A stretch of 64,000 bases of DNA, from NCBI GenBank assembly GCA_965277345.1, contig CBDICI010000004.1, positions 434,001 through 498,000 of the forward strand. The letters are read 5' to 3'. The notes beneath the pieces are model-generated. The model had not been told where the DNA came from and did not search any database. It saw only the letters and a list, made by a program, of their open reading frames with translations. The DNA comes from CAIOYC01 sp965277345 (GTDB lineage Bacteria; Pseudomonadota; Alphaproteobacteria; Caulobacterales; Caulobacteraceae). The stretch's first letter is position 1, and each line of letters starts with the position of its first letter. The translations under genes were made by a program, and so were the position numbers. Of this stretch, positions 14,446 through 22,015 are shown one piece after another.

Positions 14446-14745
14446 TCAGCTTTCCCCAGCGGCCAAGGCGGCGCGCACTTCGGCGGCGGCGCGGCCCAAG
14501 GCGGCGGAGGCTTCGGCCGCCACCTCCTCCAGCGCCTTCTCCCGCGCGCGGGCGGCGTCCAGCTCGGCGGCGAGGCGGGCGCGGTCCTCGTCATGCCGGG
14601 CGTCACGCCGTTCGAACAGGTCGCCGTTCTCCTCGTCGCGCTGCGCCGTGCGGGCCTCGAGCTTGGCCTCGAGCGCGGCCAAGGCCTGGTCGAGCCGGCG
14701 AATGGCCAGGTCCAGCGGGCCTTCCAAGGGTAAATCCTGCGCCAT
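14446..14745 (-). CDS. zauP: Coiled-coil Z-ring protein ZauP-like (DUF4164)
   Basis: A 99-residue, almost entirely helical protein: LDLAIRRLDQALAALEAKLE, ARTAQRDEENGDLFERRDAR and ARLAAELDAARAREKALEEV show regular heptads with no Pro or Gly breaks. In Caulobacter the gene directly upstream of zapA encodes ZauP, a coiled-coil partner that works with ZapA to focus the Z-ring. The same position, orientation and length are seen here. The call rests on context and coiled-coil character, since such sequences diverge quickly. Confidence 0.75.
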   Translation of the reverse strand: MAQDLPLEGPLDLAIRRLDQALAALEAKLEARTAQRDEENGDLFERRDARHDEDRARLAAELDAARAREKALEEVAAEASAALGRAAAEVRAALAAGES

Positions 14746-14883
14746 GGGCGCCTCCGTACGCGACTCGCGCGCATCTTAGCCGAGCCGCCGGGCTTGTCGA
14801 ACCGGAGGGTTGCACGCGGCGGCGGCGGGGGGCAAAGGAGCGCGCAATGCCGCCGCTGGAATCGGCGCCCAAGGACGTCCGCC

Positions 14884-16860
14884 ATGCCCACCGTCTCGCC
14901 TGCCGTCATGGCTGACGCCATTCGGGTGCTGTCGATGGACGCGGTCCACCACGCCCGGTCCGGCCACCAGGGAATGCCGATGGGCATGGCAGACGTGGCC
15001 ACGGTGCTGTGGTCCAGATTCCTTAAGTTCGACGCCGCCCAGCCCGACTGGGCCGACCGAGACCGCTTCGTGCTGTCAGCGGGCCACGGCTCCATGCTCC
15101 TCTACAGCCTGCTGCACCTCACCGGGTACAAGGCGGTGACCATGGAGCAGATCGAACGGTTCCGTCAGTGGGGTTCGGCCACCCCCGGCCACCCGGAGTA
15201 CGGCCACACGCCCGGGGTGGAGTGCACCACCGGGCCGCTCGGTCAGGGGCTGGCCGCCGCCGTCGGCATGGCCATGGCCGAGCGTCACCTGGCCGCCCGC
15301 TTCGGCGACGAGTTGGTGGATCACCGCACCTGGGTCATCGCCGGCGACGGATGCCTGATGGAGGGGGTCAGCCACGAAGCCATCTCGCTCGCCGCCCGCC
15401 TTAAGCTCTCCAGGCTGTGCGTGCTGTTTGACGACAACGACACCACCATCGACGGCGCCGCCACCATCGCCGAGATCGGCGACCAGCAGGCCCGCTTCAA
15501 GGCCGCCGGCTGGGCGGTGAAACAGGTGGACGGCCACGACCACGGCAGGATCGCCGCAGCCCTGCGCTGGGCGATCCGGCAGGACCGCCCGACGATGATC
15601 GCCTGCAAGACGCTGATCTCCAAGGGCGCGGGACCCAAGGAGGGGGACCGGCACTCCCACGGCTACTCCCTGTTCGACGACGAGATCGCCGCCGCCCGCA
15701 AGGCCATGGACTGGGGCCACGTGAAGTTCACCGTGCCGGACGATGTGGCCGCGGCCTGGCGATCCGTGGGCCGCCGGGGCGGCAGACCACGCCGGGCCTG
15801 GGCCGAACGGCTGAAGGCCTCGCTCCACGCCGCGGAGTTCGACCGCGCGGTGGTGCGAAACGCCCTGCCCGCGGACGCCTTCGCCGCGCTCGACGCCCAC
15901 ATCGCGCGCATGGTGGAGAGCAAGACGGCCAACGCGACGCGCGTGCATTCGGGCGTGGCGCTGGAAGCGCTGGTCCCGGCCATCCCGGAGATGATCGGCG
16001 GCTCCGCCGACCTCACCGGCTCCAACAATACCCGTACCAGGGGCATGACCGCTTTCGACGCGCCGGACTATGCCGGACGTTATGTTCACTACGGCGTGCG
16101 CGAGTTCGGCATGGCGGCGGCGATGAACGGCATGGCGCTGCACGGCGGGATGATCCCCTACTCCGGCACCTTCCTGGCCTTTGCCGACTATTCACGCCCG
16201 GCGATCCGGCTGGGGGCGCTGATGGGTGCGCGGGTGATCCATGTGATGACCCACGACAGCATCGGCCTCGGCGAAGACGGACCGACCCACCAGCCGGTGG
16301 AGCACTTGGCCAGTCTGCGCGCCATGCCCAACCTCAACGTCTTCCGCCCCGCTGACGCGGTGGAGGCGGCGGAGTGCTGGCGCCTGGCGCTGGACGCCAC
16401 GGCCACGCCGTCGATCATGGCCCTCTCCCGCCAGAAGACCCCCGCGGTGCGGGGTGAGGCGAGCGAAAACCTCTCCGCCAGGGGCGCCTACGAGCTGCGC
16501 GCCGCCGAGGGGGGGGAGGCCAAGGCGACGATCTTCGCCACCGGCACCGAGGTCGCCATCGCCGTCGCCGCGCGCGATATCCTGCAGGCCGAAGGGGTTC
16601 CCACCCGCGTGGTCTCGGCGCCCTGCTTCGAACTGTTCGCGCAGCAGGACGCGGCTTATCAGAGCGCCACCCTCGGCGCGGCCCCCGTCCGCGTGGCGGT
16701 GGAGGCGGCGGTGCGCCAGGGCTGGGACCGCTTCATCGGGGCGGACGGGGCCTTCGTCGGCATGACCGGCTTCGGCGCTTCCGCCCCCTATGAGGAGCTC
16801 TACCAGCGGTTCGGCATCACGGCCGAAGCGGTGGCGCACGCCGTGCGCCGGCGGCTGTGA
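14884..16860 (+). CDS. tkt: Transketolase
   Basis: The start is placed at ATG 14884 (MPTVSPAVMADAIRVLSMDA), giving 658 residues. Thiamine-diphosphate motifs are present: HHARSGHQGMPMGMADVATVLW at the N-terminus, GPLGQGLAAAVGMAMAE, GDGCLMEGVSHEAISLA, and in the pyrimidine domain REFGMAAAMNGMALHG. The substrate loop is THDSIGLGEDGPTHQPVEHL. The enzyme moves two-carbon units between sugar phosphates in the pentose-phosphate and Calvin cycles. It heads the tkt ... gap ... pgk series and is divergent from zauP, with 138 bases for promoters. Confidence 0.97.
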   Translation: MPTVSPAVMADAIRVLSMDAVHHARSGHQGMPMGMADVATVLWSRFLKFDAAQPDWADRDRFVLSAGHGSMLLYSLLHLTGYKAVTMEQIERFRQWGSATPGHPEYGHTPGVECTTGPLGQGLAAAVGMAMAERHLAARFGDELVDHRTWVIAGDGCLMEGVSHEAISLAARLKLSRLCVLFDDNDTTIDGAATIAEIGDQQARFKAAGWAVKQVDGHDHGRIAAALRWAIRQDRPTMIACKTLISKGAGPKEGDRHSHGYSLFDDEIAAARKAMDWGHVKFTVPDDVAAAWRSVGRRGGRPRRAWAERLKASLHAAEFDRAVVRNALPADAFAALDAHIARMVESKTANATRVHSGVALEALVPAIPEMIGGSADLTGSNNTRTRGMTAFDAPDYAGRYVHYGVREFGMAAAMNGMALHGGMIPYSGTFLAFADYSRPAIRLGALMGARVIHVMTHDSIGLGEDGPTHQPVEHLASLRAMPNLNVFRPADAVEAAECWRLALDATATPSIMALSRQKTPAVRGEASENLSARGAYELRAAEGGEAKATIFATGTEVAIAVAARDILQAEGVPTRVVSAPCFELFAQQDAAYQSATLGAAPVRVAVEAAVRQGWDRFIGADGAFVGMTGFGASAPYEELYQRFGITAEAVAHAVRRRL

Positions 16861-16971
16861 TGGAACCGCTCATCCGTGGTCGGCTGCGACCGGCTGACGC
16901 ATCTGCGCCCCGGCCGGCGCCGTAGCTTCACCACCTCTCAGTCAAGAGGTCGCAACCGAACGGACCCGATC

Positions 16972-17526
16972 ATGAAAACCCTGCCCCGTCGTGGCTTTGC
17001 CGCGGTCGTAACCGCGCTCGCCCTCGTTTCGGCCCCCGCCGCCTTCGCCCAGATGTCCGATCCCATGGTCGGCGGCGCCGCCATGTATCCGTCCAAGACC
17101 ATCGTCGAGAACGCGGTCAACTCCAAGGACCACACCACCCTCGTCGCCGCCGTCAAGGCGGCCGGCCTGGTCGATACCCTGAACGGCCCGGGCCCCTTCA
17201 CCGTGTTCGCGCCGACCAACGACGCCTTCGCCAAGCTGCCCGCCGGGACGGTGGACACCCTGGTCAAGCCCGAGAACAAGGATACGCTGACCAAGATCCT
17301 CACCTATCACGTGGTGCCCGGCAAGTATTCGGCCAAGGATCTGATGAAGCTGGCGAGGACCCACGGCACGCTGACCACGGTGGAGGGCGAGCCGCTGACC
17401 GTCTCCTCCATCGACGGCAAGGTCATGCTGACCGACGCCAAGGGCGGCATGTCCACCGTGACCATCGCCAACGTCTATCAGTCAAACGGCGTGATTCACG
17501 TGGTCGACACGGTGTTGATGCCGTAA
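16972..17526 (+). CDS. Secreted fasciclin (FAS1) domain protein
   Basis: A 184-residue protein from ATG 16972 with signal peptide (MKTLPRRGFAAVVTALALVS, cleavage after AFA). One FAS1 domain follows: KTIVENAVNSKDHTTLVAAV, GPFTVFAPTNDAFAKLPAGT, KDTLTKILTYHVVPGKYSAK and VTIANVYQSNGVIHVVDTVL. The H1 and H2 boxes are intact. FAS1 proteins mediate adhesion or matrix contacts; in alphaproteobacteria single-domain forms are common and poorly understood. It is followed by a hairpin. Confidence 0.9.
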   Translation: MKTLPRRGFAAVVTALALVSAPAAFAQMSDPMVGGAAMYPSKTIVENAVNSKDHTTLVAAVKAAGLVDTLNGPGPFTVFAPTNDAFAKLPAGTVDTLVKPENKDTLTKILTYHVVPGKYSAKDLMKLARTHGTLTTVEGEPLTVSSIDGKVMLTDAKGGMSTVTIANVYQSNGVIHVVDTVLMP

Positions 17527-17534
17527 GGCCCGTC

Positions 17535-17562
17535 GCCCGGACCCTATCGGGGAGGTCCGGGC
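17535..17562 (+). terminator. Hairpin after the fasciclin gene
   Basis: GCCCGGACC at 17535-17543 and GGTCCGGGC at 17554-17562 form a 9-base-pair perfect stem with a 10-base loop, 9 bases after the stop. The T tract is poor (GTTACA), so it is a possible terminator or 3'-stabilising stem only. Confidence 0.5.
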
Positions 17563-17603
17563 GTTACACCCGGGGCGCCAGAGCCCACAGGAAAGCGTCC
17601 ACC

Positions 17604-17789
17604 ATGGACAAGTCCGCACCCGAACACCTGAGACGGACGGCGCTTCGCTGCCATGCCCTGTCTCCCTCGCTGGCCAGCCCGGCCGACCGCATGGCGCTGG
17701 ACGACTATGCCGATGTCCTGGCGCAACAGGCCGGCGATATGGAACACGAACTGCCCGTCGACCCGGCGTCCCCGGCGCCGGCGAAGTAG
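17604..17789 (+). CDS. Hypothetical 61-residue protein
   Basis: A short open frame with a good ribosome-binding site (CAGGAAAG) before ATG 17604. It reads MDKSAPEHLRRTALRCHALS, then PSLASPADRMALDDYADVLA and ends with a Pro-rich tail (PVDPASPAPAK). A helix around ADRMALDDYADVLAQQAGDM is likely. I recognise no family. It stands alone between the fasciclin gene and an APC permease. Confidence 0.45.
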   Translation: MDKSAPEHLRRTALRCHALSPSLASPADRMALDDYADVLAQQAGDMEHELPVDPASPAPAK

Positions 17790-17866
17790 CGGACGAAGCC
17801 GGGGCGCCGGCGGGCCTTCCCATGCCGCTCGCCCTCCGCCAAGCTGCGGGCGGGCAGGAAATGGGC

Positions 17867-19186
17867 ATGAGCGTAGAGGTACAGGGCGCTAAAGGTATTC
17901 CCGCGCCGGATGGCAAGGCGCTGATCCGCGCGCTGGGCGCCGGCGGGCTGGCGGCGGCCATCGCCAACACGGTCATCGGCGGCGGCATCTTCAGCCTGCC
18001 CGCCGCCATGGCCGCCGCGGTCGGCGCCCTTGCGCCGCTCTACTACCTGCTCTGCGCCATCGCCGTGGGCGCCGTCGCCCTGTGCTTCGCCGAGGCGGGC
18101 AGCCGCATCGCCGTTTCCGGCGGTATCGCCGGCGGGGTGGAGCGGGCGCTTGGGCCCTATGCCGGTTTTCTCACATCGACCTTGATCTGGCTGGGCTCGG
18201 CCCTGGCGGCGGCCGGCATCAACGCCGCCATCGTCACCGCTCTCGGCGCCGCCGTGCCGATCTTCAGGGAGCCCCTGTGGCGCGACGCCTTCATCCTCAC
18301 CCTGATCGCCACCCTGGCGGCGGTGAACCTCGTCGGCGTCCGCGCCGGGGCAGGGTTGTCCAACCTGGTCATCGCGCTGAAGCTGATCCCCCTGCTGACG
18401 CTGGTGATCGTGGGCGGGCTGCACGTCCAGCCGCACTTCCTGGTCGGAACGGCGCCCAAGGCGGACATCGGCCAGGCGCTGATCCTCGGCGTGTTCGCCT
18501 TCATGGGCATGGAGACGGCGCTGGGCGTCTCCGGCGAGGTGAAGAACCCGCGCCGCAACGTACCGCTCGGCCTGCTGTTCGCCCTCACCGCGGTGACGGG
18601 GCTCTACATGGCGGTGCAATTGGTGTGCGAGGGACTGCTCGGGCCGGCCCTGGCGGGATCGGCTGAGCCCCTGGCGGCGGCGATGGGCAGGGTGTCGCCC
18701 GCGCTCGGCCTGCTGCTGGCGGCGGGGGCGGCCATTTCGCGCCTGGGCTATCTGACCTCGGACATCCTCACCGCGCCGCGCTTCCTCTACGCCATGGCGG
18801 CGGACGGGCTGCTGCCGCGGCGTCTAATGGCCGTGGGGGCTCGCACCCGCGCCCCCTACGCCGCGATCCTGACCCATGCGGTGCTGGTGGCGGGGCTGGC
18901 GCTCACCGGAACGTTCGAGAGGCTGGCCTCGCTCTCTACCCTGGTGGTGATCATCCCCTACATCATCGGCTGCATCGCCGCGGTGGTGCTACAACGGCGC
19001 GGCGTGGCGGAGGAGGGGCCGCCGCTGAACTTGCCGTTCACCCCGCTGGCCGCTCTGGTCGGCATCGTCTTCATGGTCTGGGTGGCCACCCATGCCCCCT
19101 GGATCGAGGTGGTGGAGACGGCCGCCGCCGCCCTGCTCGCCACGCTGATCTATGGGACGGGACGCCTTCGCCGGCCCCGGCCCTGA
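17867..19186 (+). CDS. APC-family amino-acid permease or antiporter
   Basis: The start is at ATG 17867, six bases after AGGAA, giving 439 residues; earlier in-frame ATGs lack that site. About twelve membrane segments are visible. The first contains the family substrate motif (IANTVIGGGIFSLPAAMAAAVG); later segments include LGVFAFMGMETALGVSGEVKNPRRNVPLGLL, the conserved Glu-containing helix. The pattern resembles basic-amino-acid or polyamine exchangers, but the substrate cannot be assigned from sequence. The gene lies between carbon-metabolism genes without obvious functional link. Confidence 0.88.
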   Translation: MSVEVQGAKGIPAPDGKALIRALGAGGLAAAIANTVIGGGIFSLPAAMAAAVGALAPLYYLLCAIAVGAVALCFAEAGSRIAVSGGIAGGVERALGPYAGFLTSTLIWLGSALAAAGINAAIVTALGAAVPIFREPLWRDAFILTLIATLAAVNLVGVRAGAGLSNLVIALKLIPLLTLVIVGGLHVQPHFLVGTAPKADIGQALILGVFAFMGMETALGVSGEVKNPRRNVPLGLLFALTAVTGLYMAVQLVCEGLLGPALAGSAEPLAAAMGRVSPALGLLLAAGAAISRLGYLTSDILTAPRFLYAMAADGLLPRRLMAVGARTRAPYAAILTHAVLVAGLALTGTFERLASLSTLVVIIPYIIGCIAAVVLQRRGVAEEGPPLNLPFTPLAALVGIVFMVWVATHAPWIEVVETAAAALLATLIYGTGRLRRPRP

Positions 19187-19297
19187 CAATCCGCAATCAG
19201 GCTTGACCGGCCGGAGAGCCACAAGGCTTGCGATTTCAGCCCATCCGTCCGAAAAGGCGCGCCAATTCGCCTTCGCCCTTCCTCGGAGAGACTTCAC

Positions 19298-20308
19298 ATG
19301 GCAGTTCGCGTCGCCATCAACGGGTTTGGTCGCATCGGCCGGCTGGTCCTGCGCTCCATCGTCGAGCACGGCCGCACGGACATCGAGGTGGTGGCGATCA
19401 ACGACCTCGGTCCGGTGGAGACCAACGCCCACCTGCTGCGCTACGACTCGGTGCACGGCCGCTTCCCCGCCACGGTCACCACCGGCGAGGACTGGATCGA
19501 CGTCGGCCACGGCAGGATCAGGGTCACCGCCGAGCGCGACCCCGCCAAGCTGCCCCACGCCGATCTCGGCGTCGACATCGCCTTGGAGTGCACCGGGCTG
19601 TTCACAGCCAGGGACAAGGCCTCCGCCCACCTCGCGGCGGGCGCCAAGCGGGTGCTGATCTCGGCCCCGGGCGACAACGCTGACGCCACCATCGTCTATG
19701 GCGTCAACGAGGGCGTGCTGAAGGCCGGCGACCTGATCGTCTCCAACGGCTCGTGCACCACCAACTGCCTCGCCCCCATCGCCAAGGTGTTGAACGACCT
19801 GTGCGGCGTCGAGCGCGGCTACATGACCACCATCCACTCCTATACCGGCGACCAGCCGACGCTCGACACCATGCACAAGGACCTCTACCGCGCCCGCGCC
19901 GCGGCGCTCAGCATGATCCCCACCTCCACCGGCGCGGCCAAGGCCATCGGCCTCGTTCTGCCCGAACTGAAGGGCAAGCTGGACGGCTCGTCCGTGCGCG
20001 TGCCCACCCCCAACGTCTCGGTGGTGGACCTGAAGATCGTGCCCACCCGCGACGTGACCGTGGAAGAGATCAACGAGGCGATGAAAGCCGCCTCCGCGGC
20101 CGGTCCGATGAAAGGCATTCTGGCGGTGACCGAGGAGCCCCTCGTCAGCCACGATTTCATGCACATCCCCGCCTCCTCCACCTGCGCCCTGCCGCAAACG
20201 CAAGTGATCGAGGGCAAGCTGGCCCGCGTGCTGAGTTGGTACGATAACGAATGGGGCTTCTCCACCCGCATGGCGGACACGGCGCTCGCGATGGCGAAGC
20301 TGATTTGA
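19298..20308 (+). CDS. gap: Glyceraldehyde-3-phosphate dehydrogenase
   Basis: A 336-residue glycolytic/gluconeogenic enzyme. The NAD domain starts VRVAINGFGRIGRLVLRSI; the active-site Cys is residue 153 in SNGSCTTNCLAP, with the partner His in MTTIHSYTGDQ. The C-terminal SWYDNEWGFSTRMADTAL is complete. The enzyme converts glyceraldehyde-3-phosphate to 1,3-bisphosphoglycerate, the substrate of Pgk. In related genomes gap and pgk are usually adjacent; here 1.7 kb of foreign-looking sequence separates them. The ribosome-binding site is CGGAGAG. Confidence 0.98.
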   Translation: MAVRVAINGFGRIGRLVLRSIVEHGRTDIEVVAINDLGPVETNAHLLRYDSVHGRFPATVTTGEDWIDVGHGRIRVTAERDPAKLPHADLGVDIALECTGLFTARDKASAHLAAGAKRVLISAPGDNADATIVYGVNEGVLKAGDLIVSNGSCTTNCLAPIAKVLNDLCGVERGYMTTIHSYTGDQPTLDTMHKDLYRARAAALSMIPTSTGAAKAIGLVLPELKGKLDGSSVRVPTPNVSVVDLKIVPTRDVTVEEINEAMKAASAAGPMKGILAVTEEPLVSHDFMHIPASSTCALPQTQVIEGKLARVLSWYDNEWGFSTRMADTALAMAKLI

Positions 20309-20340
20309 TGCCGAGCGGTCGTCACGTAGCCGCCGCTGGG

Positions 20341-20953
20341 CTACGACAGAGCTTTCAATATTGCAGCCTCTGAGACTGGCCGCCCTAGAAGCTTGAATCT
20401 GCCGAGGTGAGGCAGGCCGATAACTCGTTTTCCATCTGCAGATTTATAAATATCTATTGTCTGATATCCCCATCCTGCCGGTATCGCATCTGCCAGGGGC
20501 GCCTTGGCCAACGCTGCGATATTGGGGGCGACAACCTTCTTGCCGAGGCATATGAAGGTGTGTGCTGGCGATCTGCCTAGAACCCAACGCCAGAGTTCGT
20601 TAGCGAAAGCTATGGCAGCGTGTTGATTATTCAGTTCGGCCCAACTATTGCTTCTGAAGGGTACGAACTGCGCGCAAATAGCTTGTCGAGGTCTTGCCCA
20701 AGCAGCGTACTAAGCCATTGCACCTGTTGCTGTAGTGCATCGGCTCCGGGCGCTTGACCACCCCAGGCTTCGATTTGGTAGGCGTTTCCTTCTTCAACTG
20801 CCCAATCCGGCCCGTGGCGACGCCGGCCACCAGGATTCAGTCCGATTACACCGATATTCGCCAACCTAGGATTTGCTCGGGGCACATCATAAAACGCCAG
20901 CCCAAATCATGACCCTGATCGATGGCTGCCTGCTCAATCCTATCGCGGTTCAC
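20341..20953 (-). pseudogene. Frameshifted uracil-DNA-glycosylase-like protein
   Basis: Three consecutive frames join into one 204-residue protein if two single bases are restored. The first piece starts at GTG 20953 behind GGGAGGAG and reads VNRDRIEQAAIDQGHDLGWR. The second reads NIGVIGLNPGGRRRHGPDWA and EEGNAYQIEAWGGQ. The third reads FVPFRSNSWAELNNQHAAIA, GRSPAHTFICLGKKVVAPNI and VIGLPHLGRFKLL, ending at TAG 20341-20343. The lesions are near 20879-20882, in a run of four G, and near 20667-20672. G-L-N-P-G-G early and a late His motif fit the uracil-DNA-glycosylase superfamily, an inference. The region is visibly lower in G+C than its neighbours. Confidence 0.6.
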
Positions 20954-21004
20954 AAGCTCCTCCCTATTGATGAGGTTTATGTAAACCACATACTTTTATG
21001 CGAA

Positions 21005-21349
21005 TCAAGTCCTAACTATATCGTCGAGGGCGGCCTTTGCCGCTCGTAGGGCTTCGATGTTTGGCGCGTCATGTGGAAGGAAGTCGATTTCCCGGCAGAA
21101 TGTAAGTTGGCTAGGTTGCGGCGTGCGACTCGCGAACCCTTCGTTGGCGAGTTGGCGTCGATAACGGTCAGCTTCAGGTAAGCCTTCGCCGAAAATCTGG
21201 ACGCCAAACAAGTCTTTACGGTGGGCATGACCAGCCCAATAGCGGACCCCAGGCCTGAATATGGCTGACCTTAGATAACGTCCGCTAGCGGCCTTTGTCG
21301 CGGCTGTTATCCCGAGTAATTCGAAAATTTGATGTGTTCGTTGATCCAT
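21005..21349 (-). CDS. Hypothetical 114-residue protein in the low-GC insert
   Basis: An intact frame from ATG 21349: MDQRTHQIFELLGITAATKA, then SGRYLRSAIFRPGVRYWAGH, RKDLFGVQIFGEGLPEADRY and a final helix NIEALRAAKAALDDIVRT. It appears to be a soluble alpha/beta protein with no signal peptide or metal motif. It lies 51 bases upstream of the glycosylase-like gene, in the same orientation and with the same AT-leaning codon use, so the two probably arrived together. I recognise no family. Confidence 0.55.
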   Translation of the reverse strand: MDQRTHQIFELLGITAATKAASGRYLRSAIFRPGVRYWAGHAHRKDLFGVQIFGEGLPEADRYRRQLANEGFASRTPQPSQLTFCREIDFLPHDAPNIEALRAAKAALDDIVRT

Positions 21350-21451
21350 GAGCCACGCGCGGAAGTTGGCTACGTATGACGCCCGGAGTTTCGGCCACGG
21401 TCAAGCGGGAGGTAATTTAGTCAAACTGCGAACCTGTGCTAGCATAGCTCC

Positions 21452-21736
21452 ATGACGCCCGACGATCATTCCATCCCGCCGAGTGACGGGGACGACGCTG
21501 CTGAGCGGCGTGGCAGGTTCGATCTCGGTACCGACGAAGGGCTCGAGACCTATCTGTTTGATCTCGCTAGGCGCAGGCCCATACCGGAGAGCCTGCATTA
21601 TCCGGAGACTGACGAGGAATACGATCAGATGATCGAGGACGCCTGGGCAAGCGGCTACATTCCCGCCGAGGAAGTGGAAGCTTGGCTTCGGTCTCTCGAA
21701 ACCGATATCCCACTCCCTCGCCCACGAGCCCGATGA
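21452..21736 (+). CDS. Antitoxin of a second ParDE-type module
   Basis: A 94-residue acidic protein with a charged start (MTPDDHSIPPSDGDDAAERR) and a C-terminal part SGYIPAEEVEAWLRSLETDI that resembles the end of the antitoxin at 1426 (VIPHDEVARWLETWG). Its stop overlaps the toxin start as ATGA. There is no good Shine-Dalgarno before the ATG, but TAGCAT at 21440-21445 could be a -10 element so close to the ATG that the mRNA would be nearly leaderless; that is speculative. Confidence 0.75.
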   Translation: MTPDDHSIPPSDGDDAAERRGRFDLGTDEGLETYLFDLARRRPIPESLHYPETDEEYDQMIEDAWASGYIPAEEVEAWLRSLETDIPLPRPRAR

Positions 21737-21999
21737 GAGTCCTGTATTCGGACCGGGCGCTCCAGAACCTCGAAGCCATCAAAGCCTACATCGCCCAGGA
21801 CAGCATCAGCGCGGCGGGCCGGATGGAAGCCCGACTGCTCACGGCGTGCCGCAACCTCGCGTCCCATTCTGACCGTGGCCGCGCCGGTCGACGCGGTACG
21901 CGCGAGCTGACTGTGGTCCGGCCTTACGTGATCGTTTATCGGGCTACGACCAATGCGATCCACATCGAGCGTATTATCCACGCCGCCCGTCGGCGCTGA
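21733..21999 (+). CDS. parE: ParE-type toxin (second module)
   Basis: An 88-residue toxin from ATG 21733, overlapping the antitoxin stop by four bases. It reads MRVLYSDRALQNLEAIKAYI, RGRAGRRGTRELTVVRPYVI and NAIHIERIIHAARR, the same layout as the toxin at 1593. The longer upstream start in frame lies deep in the antitoxin and is not needed. As a ParE-like protein it probably targets DNA gyrase. The stop is 16 bases before the pgk start, so pgk may be transcribed from the antitoxin promoter. Confidence 0.85.
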   Translation: MRVLYSDRALQNLEAIKAYIAQDSISAAGRMEARLLTACRNLASHSDRGRAGRRGTRELTVVRPYVIVYRATTNAIHIERIIHAARRR

Positions 22000-22015
22000 T
22001 CCTCGGAGTTTGCTC

